Shown here one piece after another: positions 17,698 through 25,309 of a stretch of 64,000 nucleotides of DNA. A program made the translations under genes and the position numbers. Origin of the DNA: Chromobacterium sinusclupearum (GTDB taxonomy: Bacteria; Pseudomonadota; Gammaproteobacteria; Burkholderiales; Chromobacteriaceae). The DNA lies in the NCBI RefSeq assembly GCF_002902845.1, contig NZ_PPTF01000073.1, positions 324,277 through 388,276 on the forward strand. The letters run 5' to 3'. Every line of letters begins with the position of its first letter. The stretch's first letter is position 1. A model generated the notes under the pieces. That model had not been told where the DNA came from, searched no databases, and was given only the letters and a program-made list of their open reading frames with translations.

Positions 17698-18149
17698 GCG
17701 CGCTCACCATAGAAGACATCGACGCCGACTCGATCACGGTGCGGCTGGTCAACACCGCCCAGACCTATCGCCTCAGCCTGGAGCGGAAGGTGAAGCTGGC
17801 CGATCTGCGCGGCCTGCCGCGCGACGAGATCCTGCTGGCCGGCGTAGTGGCCGGCAAGGTCGCGCGCAAGCGTCCCGCCTTGCTGGCTCAATACGACTTT
17901 TCCGATGTCGCCGTCGCCGGCGATTTCCGGCCGCGGCATGTGGTCTTCGAACACAGCGTCGGCTTTGTCGAAAACGGCGACACGCGAGTGCAGCTGCCGT
18001 TCCGCGAATTGCTGGGCAATCTGGACGCCATTTCGCGGCTGAGCGACGAGGCGGCGTTTTACCTGGGCTTCAGCTACGCGCTGTTTGCGCTGCCGGGCGA
18101 GGCGCTGGCCTTCGGCGACCATCCCCGGCCGTATCTGAAACTGACATAG
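17694..18149 (+). CDS. Unknown 151-aa protein, last gene of the coupled operon
   Basis: Starts at GTG 17694, overlapping the TrpE-like stop in GTGA. The translation is mostly beta-strand and helix without signal peptide or membrane segment: ITVRLVNTAQTYRLSLERKVKLADLRGLPRDEILLAGVVAGKVA, then FVENGDTRVQLPFRELLGNL and a C-terminal FYLGFSYALFALPGEALAF. I recognise no family. Codon use and GC are like the chromosomal average, and the strict coupling indicates it works with the TrpE-like protein, perhaps as a subunit or a downstream enzyme. Confidence 0.7.
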   Translation: MSALTIEDIDADSITVRLVNTAQTYRLSLERKVKLADLRGLPRDEILLAGVVAGKVARKRPALLAQYDFSDVAVAGDFRPRHVVFEHSVGFVENGDTRVQLPFRELLGNLDAISRLSDEAAFYLGFSYALFALPGEALAFGDHPRPYLKLT

Positions 18150-18164
18150 CGGCGAATGGCGCCG

Positions 18165-19187
18165 CTAGCCCAAGGCCAGGCCGCAGGCGGCCTGCGCCCG
18201 CTTCCAGTCGAACCACGGCCCAGGATCGGTCTTGCGGCCCGGCGCGATATGTTCGTGCCCGGTCATGGCCGACAAGGGCAGATGGCGTCTCAGCTCCATG
18301 CCCAGCGCCGCCAGCGTGCGGTATTGCGCCTCGCTGAACGGCTCGAAATCGCAGCCTTCCAGCTCCACGCCGATGGAGAAGTCATTGCACTTGTCGCGGC
18401 CGCGCCAGCTGGACACGCCGGCATGCCAGGCGCGCTTGCCCACCGGCACGAACTGCAGCAGCCGGCCGTCGCGACGGATGAAAAAGTGGGACGACACCCG
18501 GAGTTGATGGATGCCTTGATAGTACGGATGCTCGGCCGGGTCCAGCCGGTTGGCGAACAGCTGCTCCACGCCGGGTCCGCCGTAACGGAACGGCGGCAGG
18601 CTGATATTGTGCACCACCAGCAATTCCGGCACGCAGCCAGGGCCGCGCTCGTCGCAATTGGGCGACGGCTGCTGCAAGGCGCCGGTCACCCAGCCATCGG
18701 CGCCCAGCTTCAACGCCGGCGGCTCGGCCGGACGATACTCCAACCGCCACAAGGCCAAGCCATCGGTCGTGGTCCAGCGCTGGGTCTGCACGAATCCGGC
18801 CTTGTGGTACAGCGCCAGCGCCGCCTGGTTGACTTCCGCGGTGTCCACGCTGCAGCTTGATTCGTCCTGCAGCGCGCGGTTGAGCAAACGGTAGCCCCAG
18901 CCCTGTTCCAGATGTTCCGGGTCCACGACCGTGCGCTCGATGTGGATGCCGCCGTCGGGGCGGCGCGACACCACCACCAGGCCGCGCAGCGCCTCGCCCT
19001 CGAACGCGGCCAGGATGCGCTCGCGGCTGGCGCGCACCGCAGCCAGGTCCGGCCACAGCACCGGCAGGGCCGGATAATTCAGCCACGCCACTTCCAGTTG
19101 GTGGGCCGCCAGCTGCACGCGCAGCGCTTCCCGCGCCAGCCTGTCGTCGGCGCGATCCAGTTCCTTCACTTCGAACGGCAACTGCAT
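18165..19187 (-). CDS. GNAT acetyltransferase-AmpD amidase fusion
   Basis: 340 aa with two domains. Residues about 1-155 form a GNAT fold: GLVVVSRRPDGGIHIERTVVDPEHLEQGWGYRLLNRAL and NQAALALYHKAGFVQTQRW, which is the C-terminal NxxAxxLYxKxGF motif. Residues about 165-340 form AmpD, the cytoplasmic 1,6-anhydro-MurNAc-L-Ala amidase of cell-wall recycling. There the zinc ligands appear in LVVHNISLPP (His) and GHEHIAPGRKTDPGPWFDW (His, Asp), with HFFIRRDGRLLQFVPVGKRAWHAGVSSWRGRDKCNDFSIGVELEG between. AmpD alone is about 180 aa, so the fusion is unusual. The frame is continuous across the junction, which argues against a sequencing fusion. Confidence 0.9.
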   Translation of the reverse strand: MQLPFEVKELDRADDRLAREALRVQLAAHQLEVAWLNYPALPVLWPDLAAVRASRERILAAFEGEALRGLVVVSRRPDGGIHIERTVVDPEHLEQGWGYRLLNRALQDESSCSVDTAEVNQAALALYHKAGFVQTQRWTTTDGLALWRLEYRPAEPPALKLGADGWVTGALQQPSPNCDERGPGCVPELLVVHNISLPPFRYGGPGVEQLFANRLDPAEHPYYQGIHQLRVSSHFFIRRDGRLLQFVPVGKRAWHAGVSSWRGRDKCNDFSIGVELEGCDFEPFSEAQYRTLAALGMELRRHLPLSAMTGHEHIAPGRKTDPGPWFDWKRAQAACGLALG

Positions 19188-19390
19188 GCTATTCCCTTGT
19201 TTTCCGCGCCGGATTCGCTCCGCGAAAATCCGGCTTGTGTTCCATCGCGCAAAGCGGTATCAAGAACATGCGCAGCAGGCGCGCACGCCACCTGCCATTA
19301 TGACGGACAGTTTGCACTTGAGGCACGTCATGTCCTGGGCCTGAACTGTGCGGCACAATCTTGATTGACTCAATATGCTGGAGACCCCAC

Positions 19391-19921
19391 ATGCTCACGC
19401 TCAACACTATGGGCGCCAATCCCTCGCCCAGCTTCGATCAGCCGCTGGAAATGCTGCTGGCCTGCCATGACAAGATTCGCCGTTTCTGCGACCTGCTGGA
19501 CAAACTGCCGCCGTATATCGAGGAAAATGGCGTCGACGAAGCCGCCCGCAACACCATAGACGACGTGGTGCGCTATTTCGACATCGCCGGCCCCGCCCAT
19601 CATACCGATGAAGAAGAAGAACTGTTTCCGCTGATCGAGGAGCGGATTCCCACCGCCGCCTCGCGGCTGGAGCAATTATCGGCCGAGCATGGCTACCTGC
19701 ATTCGTGCTGGAACGCCATCCGCGACGATCTGGTCGCGCTGCGCGACGGCCGCATCAAGCAGATCAGCAAGAACGAATTGCAGGAGTTCGCCCGCCAGTA
19801 CCGCGATCACGCCGCGACCGAAGAAGCCTGGCTGTTTCCCGCCGCCGCCAGCACGCTAAGCCCGGAAGAGCTGAAGCTGGCCGGCGCCCGCATGGCCACG
19901 CGCCGGGCCGAAGCCGCCTGA
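19391..19921 (+). CDS. Hemerythrin-like HHE domain protein
   Basis: 176 aa. A four-helix hemerythrin cation-binding domain is indicated by MLLACHDKIRRFCDLL, AGPAHHTDEEEELFPLIEERI, LSAEHGYLHSCWNAIRDDL and YRDHAATEEAWLFPAA; His and Glu residues are placed as in HHE di-iron proteins. Such proteins bind oxygen or nitric oxide or protect iron pools. The frame opens at a TTG at 19361, but the ATG at 19391 follows a GGAGA site. A bidirectional terminator follows. Confidence 0.88.
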   Translation: MLTLNTMGANPSPSFDQPLEMLLACHDKIRRFCDLLDKLPPYIEENGVDEAARNTIDDVVRYFDIAGPAHHTDEEEELFPLIEERIPTAASRLEQLSAEHGYLHSCWNAIRDDLVALRDGRIKQISKNELQEFARQYRDHAATEEAWLFPAAASTLSPEELKLAGARMATRRAEAA

Positions 19922-19943
19922 ACCCTCGCGTCGCTCCAAACAA

Positions 19944-19975
19944 AACGGGTTGCCCGCTCACGCCGGCAACCCGTT
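19944..19975. terminator. Bidirectional terminator between the hemerythrin gene and tal
   Basis: AACGGGTTGCC (19944-19954) pairs perfectly with GGCAACCCGTT (19965-19975) around a 10-nt loop between two convergent genes. Confidence 0.82.
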
Positions 19976-19996
19976 GTTACAACCGTCCGCGCGGGC

Positions 19997-21058
19997 TTAG
20001 GCGGTGAGCTTCAGCAACTGGGCGAATGCATCCTCGAACAGCTTCAGACCATCCTGCTGCAGCTTCTCGCCGGCGGCGCTCAGGTCGATGCCCGCGGCCT
20101 CCACTTCGGCCAACAGCGCCTTGGCCTGCTCCATGCCTTGCGGCAGCGTCAGCGCGGCGTTGCCATGATCGCGGAAGCAGCTCAGCGTGGCGTCCGGCAC
20201 GGTATTGACGGTTTCGTCGCCGATCAGGCTCTCCACGTACAGCACGTCGCTGTAAGCGGCGTTCTTGGTGCCGGTGGAAGCCCACAGCAGGAACTGCGGA
20301 CGGGCACCGGCGGCGCGCAGCTTGGCGAACTCTTCGCCGTGGAAGCGCTCCTGGTAACGGGCGTAAGCCGCCTTGGACAAGGCGATGGCCACCTTGCCCT
20401 TGTGCGGCTCGGCCACTTGCGGGTCGAGCAGGCTGTCTACGCGCGACAGGAAGAAACTGGCCACTGCCTTGACGCCGGCCACCGGCTTGCCGTCGGCCAG
20501 GCGCGCGGACAGGCCGGCGATATAGGCATCCCACACCGCTTCCACCTGCGGCAGCGAGAACAGCAGCGTGATGTTGACGTTGACGCCTTCGCGGGTCAGC
20601 TGCTGGAAGGCGCGGATGCCTTCTGCAGTGGCCGGAATCTTGATCATCGCGTTGGCGCGGCCGATTTCGGCCCACAGACGGCGCGCGGCGGCCAGGGTGC
20701 CGGCTTCGTCGCGCGACAGCTCCGGCGACACTTCCAGGCTGACGTAGCCGTCATTGCCCTGGCTGGCCTCGTATTGCGGCTGCAGCAGATCGCAGGCGGC
20801 CTGGATATCGGCCACCACCAGTTTCTCGTAGCGCGCTTCGGCGGACAGCCCGGCGTCCTGCTTCAGCACCGCCAGCTCGCCCTGATAGCTCGCGTCGGTG
20901 CTGATCGCCTTGTAGAAGATGGCCGGATTGGAGGTCACGCCGGCGATGCCGTCGTCGGCCAGCAGGCGCGACAGTTCGCCGGAGGCGATCAGTTCACGGG
21001 ACAGATTGTCCAGCCAGATGCGCTGGCCGAACGGACGAATGGCTTGCAAACGATTCAT
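19997..21058 (-). CDS. tal: Transaldolase
   Basis: 353-aa TIM-barrel enzyme of the non-oxidative pentose phosphate pathway that moves a dihydroxyacetone unit. The N-terminal signature DGIAGVTSNPAIFYKAI (about 36-52), the Schiff-base lysine in AMIKIPAT (Lys140), and VNVNITLLFSLPQ are present, and the C-terminal half has LLWASTGTKNAAYSDVLYVESL. The length and GVTSNP signature fit the longer actinobacterial/proteobacterial transaldolase subfamily. The gene stands alone between convergent hemerythrin and the phoBR pair. A different transaldolase-like gene ends at base 193. Confidence 0.95.
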   Translation of the reverse strand: MNRLQAIRPFGQRIWLDNLSRELIASGELSRLLADDGIAGVTSNPAIFYKAISTDASYQGELAVLKQDAGLSAEARYEKLVVADIQAACDLLQPQYEASQGNDGYVSLEVSPELSRDEAGTLAAARRLWAEIGRANAMIKIPATAEGIRAFQQLTREGVNVNITLLFSLPQVEAVWDAYIAGLSARLADGKPVAGVKAVASFFLSRVDSLLDPQVAEPHKGKVAIALSKAAYARYQERFHGEEFAKLRAAGARPQFLLWASTGTKNAAYSDVLYVESLIGDETVNTVPDATLSCFRDHGNAALTLPQGMEQAKALLAEVEAAGIDLSAAGEKLQQDGLKLFEDAFAQLLKLTA

Positions 21059-21166
21059 GGTGAGGCGTCCAGAGGGAATTGCTTGAGGTAAAGACAGACA
21101 TCGTAGCGCGCCGCAACCGCCGCGCCAAGAAAATTGTCGCGGCGGTTTGCGCTGGATCGAACGGGA

Positions 21167-22474
21167 TCAGGCGGCCTGGCTGTCGTTGCGGCGTTCGCGC
21201 GGGAACACCACGCTGAAGGTGCTGCCCTTGTCCGGCTCGCTCTTGATCTCCAGCCGGGCATGATGCCGCGCCAGCACGTGCTTGACGATGGCAAGGCCCA
21301 GGCCGGTGCCGCCGCTGCCGCGGGAGCGGCCTCGGTCCACGCGGTAAAAACGCTCGGTCAGCCGCGGGATGTGCTCGCGCGGAATGCCGATGCCGGTGTC
21401 GCTGACCGAGAAGCGCAGCTGATCGCCCTCGTCCTGCCAGGCCAGCGTGATGCTGCCGCCTTCCGGCGTGTAGCGCACGGCATTGGACACCAGATTGCCG
21501 AAGGCGGAATGCAGCTCCTGGCTGCTGCCCCACAGGCCGCAATCGCAGTTGCGCAGCAGCTTGACCTGATGGCGGCCCTGCGACAGCCCTTCGGCCTCCA
21601 CCATCAGCGTGTCCAGCATGTCTCGCATGTCCACCCGCTCGGAATTGACCGCCTTCGGGCTGTTTTCCAGCTTGGACAGCGTCAGCAGGTCTTCCACCAG
21701 GCTCTGCATCCGCCGCGACTGCTCCATCATCATCGGCAGGAACTGGCGGAACATTTGGTCGTTCACCTCGGGCATGTCGCTGAGCGTCTCCAGAAAGCCG
21801 CCCACCACGGTCAACGGGGTGCGCAACTCATGCGAAACGTTGGCGACGAAGTCGCGGTGCACCGTCTGCACCCGCTCCAACTGGGTGATGTCGCGCGTCA
21901 AAAGCAGTTTGCGGGTGGAGTCGAACGGCACCAATTGCAGCGAGATCACCAGCTCGCGCGGCTGGCTGAAGGTCAGCATCAGCGGCTGGCTGAAACTGGC
22001 GTTCTTCATATACGCATGGAAGGCCGGCTGGCGGATCAGGTTGAGAATCTGGTTGCCGACGTCGCGCTTGCGGTCCAGCCCCAGATGCTCCACCGCCATC
22101 GGATTGATCCACTCGATGCGGTCCAGCTCGTCCAGCACCACCACGCCGTCCGGCATCGCCTCGCCGGCGTTGATGAAGCGCTCCAGCACATGGGTGAGCT
22201 TTTTCTTGCTCTGGCTTTGCGTGCGCATGGTGCGGTACAGCGTCATGAACACGGTATGCCAGACGCCGAAGCCGTCCGGCACCCGCTCCGGCACCGGATG
22301 GCGCAGCCAGCGCATCAGCAACGCGATGTGATACAGATTGAAAGCGAGCCAGGCGCCCAGGCAAATCGCCAGCGCCAGCATCGCGGCGTCGGCCGATGAT
22401 GAGACCCAGAAACCGCAGCTGATGACCGTGATGGTCACCAGCCACAGGGCGGTGCGTTGCAGGAATTCACGCAT
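21167..22474 (-). CDS. phoR: Phosphate regulon sensor histidine kinase PhoR
   Basis: 435 aa. Two membrane segments lie in the first 55 residues, followed by a PAS domain (about 100-200, AMPDGVVVLDELDRIEWINPMA). The HisKA box is HRDFVANVSHELRTPLTVVGGFLE with the phospho-acceptor near His215. The ATPase domain has FGNLVSNAVRYTPEGG, SVSDTGIGIPREHIPRLTERFYRVD and GGTGLGLAIVKH. This architecture is PhoR, which phosphorylates PhoB when the Pst system reports low phosphate. It starts 6 bp after phoB and shares its Pho-box promoter. Confidence 0.95.
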   Translation of the reverse strand: MREFLQRTALWLVTITVISCGFWVSSSADAAMLALAICLGAWLAFNLYHIALLMRWLRHPVPERVPDGFGVWHTVFMTLYRTMRTQSQSKKKLTHVLERFINAGEAMPDGVVVLDELDRIEWINPMAVEHLGLDRKRDVGNQILNLIRQPAFHAYMKNASFSQPLMLTFSQPRELVISLQLVPFDSTRKLLLTRDITQLERVQTVHRDFVANVSHELRTPLTVVGGFLETLSDMPEVNDQMFRQFLPMMMEQSRRMQSLVEDLLTLSKLENSPKAVNSERVDMRDMLDTLMVEAEGLSQGRHQVKLLRNCDCGLWGSSQELHSAFGNLVSNAVRYTPEGGSITLAWQDEGDQLRFSVSDTGIGIPREHIPRLTERFYRVDRGRSRGSGGTGLGLAIVKHVLARHHARLEIKSEPDKGSTFSVVFPRERRNDSQAA

Positions 22475-22480
22475 CGCGGC

Positions 22481-23170
22481 CTACTGCTGCACGGAGAAAC
22501 GGTAGCCGGTGCCGCGAACCGTCTGGATCAGTCCGTCGTGCTTGGTACCTTCCAGCGCGCTGCGCAGACGGCGGATGTGCACGTCCACGGTGCGCTCCTC
22601 GACGAAGACGTGGTCGCCCCACACCTGATCCAGCAACTGGGCGCGCGAATGGACGCGCTCGGGGTGGGTCATAAAGAAATGCAGCAGGCGGAACTCGGTC
22701 GGACCCAGGTCGATCACATTGCCGTGACCGGTGACGCGGTGGGTCACCGGGTCCAGGCGCAGGCCCTGCACATCGACGGCGTCGTCGGTCATCTGCGGCG
22801 CGCGGCGGCGCAGCACCGCCTTGATGCGAGCCAGCAGTTCGCGCGGCGAAAACGGCTTGGTGATATAGTCGTCGGCGCCGGTTTCCAGGCCGATGATCTT
22901 GTCCTGCTCGTCCGAGCGGGCGGTCAACATGATGATGGGGATATGGCGGGTGCGCTCGTCGGCGCGCAGGCGCTTGGCCACATCCACGCCGCTGGCGCCG
23001 GGCAGCATCCAGTCCAGCAACACCAGGTCCGGCAGCGCGTTCCTCACCAGCGTCAGCGCCGCCTCGGCGGTGCCAGCGCGCAGCACATGATGGCCGGCCT
23101 GGGCCAGGTTGAAGGCGATCAGCTCCTGAATCGCCGGTTCGTCTTCCACGAGCAAGATATTGGCGGCCAT
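22481..23170 (-). CDS. phoB: Phosphate regulon response regulator PhoB
   Basis: 229-aa OmpR-family regulator. The receiver has acidic residues DE at 10-11, the phosphorylation site Asp53 in LVLLDWMLPGASG, and the conserved Lys in YITKPFSPRELLARI. The winged-helix DNA-binding domain includes EFRLLHFFMTHPERVHSRAQLLDQVWG and RTVDVHIRRLRSAL, nearly identical to enterobacterial PhoB. It is first of the phoB-phoR pair. A Pho box lies about 50 bp in front of its start codon, indicating autoregulation. Confidence 0.97.
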   Translation of the reverse strand: MAANILLVEDEPAIQELIAFNLAQAGHHVLRAGTAEAALTLVRNALPDLVLLDWMLPGASGVDVAKRLRADERTRHIPIIMLTARSDEQDKIIGLETGADDYITKPFSPRELLARIKAVLRRRAPQMTDDAVDVQGLRLDPVTHRVTGHGNVIDLGPTEFRLLHFFMTHPERVHSRAQLLDQVWGDHVFVEERTVDVHIRRLRSALEGTKHDGLIQTVRGTGYRFSVQQ

Positions 23171-23202
23171 ATTCGGCTATCCTCGGTTTGATTTTGTGGC
23201 AA

Positions 23203-23235
23203 GGATACAAACGCCAGATGACACTAATATGACAT
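23203..23235 (-). promoter_or_regulatory. Pho box and -10 region of phoBR
   Basis: On the minus strand TGTCAT occurs twice with an 11-bp period (TGTCATATTAGTGTCAT, bases 23234-23218), the spacing of the E. coli Pho box, followed about 10 bp later by a -10-like TGTATC (23208-23203). The box takes the place of a -35 element. Confidence 0.75.
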
Positions 23236-23292
23236 GTCTTGAAACGTTCGCGAGCATTGTGCCGCATCCTTGCAGGAAGTTCCATGACCGCC

Positions 23293-23325
23293 AAAAAAAA
23301 CGGGTCTGCCGCTGCGGCAGACCCG
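23293..23325 (-). terminator. Strong intrinsic terminator, minus strand
   Basis: CGGGTCTGCCG and CGGCAGACCCG (23301-23311, 23315-23325) form a perfect 11-bp stem with a 3-nt loop. On the minus strand it is followed by eight T. No protein gene lies upstream of it on that strand before the divergent Lrp gene, so it must end a non-coding transcript. Confidence 0.9.
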
Positions 23326-23478
23326 GAATGGTCGTCGTCAAAACATTGATCTGACAAGAGACCAGGGACAAAGAGATCACCAGGACAGTCTCAAATGAGG
23401 GGGTCGAGCGACACGCTCATCCGCAACCAATCTTGGAGAGGAACAGGAGGCGGGACATGCCGCCTGCTCCTGATTACG
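23293..23478 (-). ncRNA. Candidate small RNA, about 185 nt, upstream of phoB
   Basis: Between the divergent phoB and Lrp-type genes, the minus strand holds a -10-like TAGAAT (23490-23485) identical to that of rnpB in this window, then a structured stretch, then a strong terminator. The stretch begins with a stem CAGGAG/CTCCTG continued by GCGG/CCGC (about 23472-23445). A C/U-rich single strand TTCCTCTCC (23443-23435), complementary to ribosome-binding sites, follows; then come a GAGCG/CGCTC hairpin, a GAGAC/GTCTC hairpin and the terminator stem. No ORF with a start site fits. It does not match 6S, SRP or tmRNA. The exact 5' end is a guess. Confidence 0.5.
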
Positions 23479-23484
23479 GGGTGC

Positions 23485-23490
23485 ATTCTA
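23485..23490 (-). promoter_or_regulatory. -10 element of the candidate small RNA
   Basis: TAGAAT read on the minus strand, 5 of 6 matches to consensus, followed by GCACCCCG before the RNA. The same hexamer precedes rnpB at 58094-58099. A convincing -35 element was not found. Confidence 0.4.
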
Positions 23491-23589
23491 CGTAGCAATT
23501 CCGCTACGCGAGCATAAAAATCGAAGGATTTTTTCTATTTTCACCTTCGTTTGCCTGTTTCTTTCAACATTCCACCTTACAATCAAAAC

Positions 23590-24033
23590 ATGGACAGATT
23601 TGATCGAAAAATCCTTGCCGCACTGCATGAAAATGCCAGGATCAGCTTCGCCGAATTGGCGCGGCGCGTGAACCTGTCGGCGCCGGCGGTGGCGGACCGC
23701 GTGGCCAAGCTGGAACAGACCGGCGTGATCACCGGCTACCGCGCGCAGATCGACCCAGCACGGGTCGGCCTGCCGATTTCCTGCCTGATCGAATTGACAG
23801 TCAAGCACCTGGAGTACTACGTGGTGGTAGACGAAATCCGCAACACGCCGGAGGTGATCGAATGCGCGTCCATCACCGGCACCAGCGGCCTGATGATCAA
23901 GGTGGCGGTGGACACCATGCCCGCACTGCAGGCCCTGATCGCGCGGCTGATGCAGTTTGGCGATACCAAAACCTCCATCATCATCGATACGCCGGTAGCG
24001 CCGCGCATGCCCGCGCTGCACGAAGACGAATGA
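23590..24033 (+). CDS. Lrp/AsnC-family transcriptional regulator
   Basis: 147 aa. N-terminal helix-turn-helix FDRKILAALHENARISFAELARRVNLSAPAVADRVAKLEQTGVITGYRAQIDPARVG is the standard Lrp/AsnC reading head. The C-terminal RAM domain (about 70-140) contains VIECASITGTSGLMIKVAVDTMPALQALI. The frame opens 39 bp upstream, but the ATG at 23590 gives the family N-terminus MDRFDRKIL. The effector cannot be told from sequence. The gene is divergent from the candidate small RNA and convergent with gapA. Confidence 0.92.
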   Translation: MDRFDRKILAALHENARISFAELARRVNLSAPAVADRVAKLEQTGVITGYRAQIDPARVGLPISCLIELTVKHLEYYVVVDEIRNTPEVIECASITGTSGLMIKVAVDTMPALQALIARLMQFGDTKTSIIIDTPVAPRMPALHEDE

Positions 24034-24066
24034 AAAAACGGCCGGGGCCCTTGCGGGCGCCAGCCG
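24034..24066 (-). terminator. Terminator of gapA
   Basis: On the minus strand GGCTGGCGCCC-GCAA-GGGCCCCGGCC is a GC-rich hairpin with a GNRA loop and one mismatch, followed by GTTTTTTC. It lies between the convergent gapA and Lrp-type genes. Confidence 0.7.
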
Positions 24067-24100
24067 GAACAGAGAACAACTCTCCCTTACTCGATCAGGC

Positions 24101-25114
<1,014 letters not shown>

Positions 25115-25208
25115 TCAGCTTGTGACAGCTCAATGAATGATTCGATGGTGGTAACGACGCCATCGAAATAGCGAATTCGGATCGCGGCCAAGGCCGCGCA
25201 TGCCCTTA

Positions 25209-25246
25209 ATAAAACAGCGCAAGGCCGATTTCCCGCCTTGCGCTGT
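25209..25246 (-). terminator. Terminator of nagE
   Basis: ACAGCGCAAGGC (25214-25225) and GCCTTGCGCTGT (25235-25246) form a perfect 12-bp stem. On the minus strand it is followed by TTTTATT, ending the nagE transcript. Confidence 0.85.
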
Positions 25247-25309
25247 CACTTTCCACTCATTTCACAATGTAATCAACACGCTACATCAAATGTTGATCAT
25301 TTTACCGCG

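Noticed and set aside
23293..23490. 6S RNA, SRP RNA or tmRNA as identity of the small RNA
   Set aside because: The 5' end forms its own hairpin rather than pairing with the 3' end as in 6S; the SRP GGAAGGAAGCAGCC core and a tmRNA acceptor/tag frame are missing.
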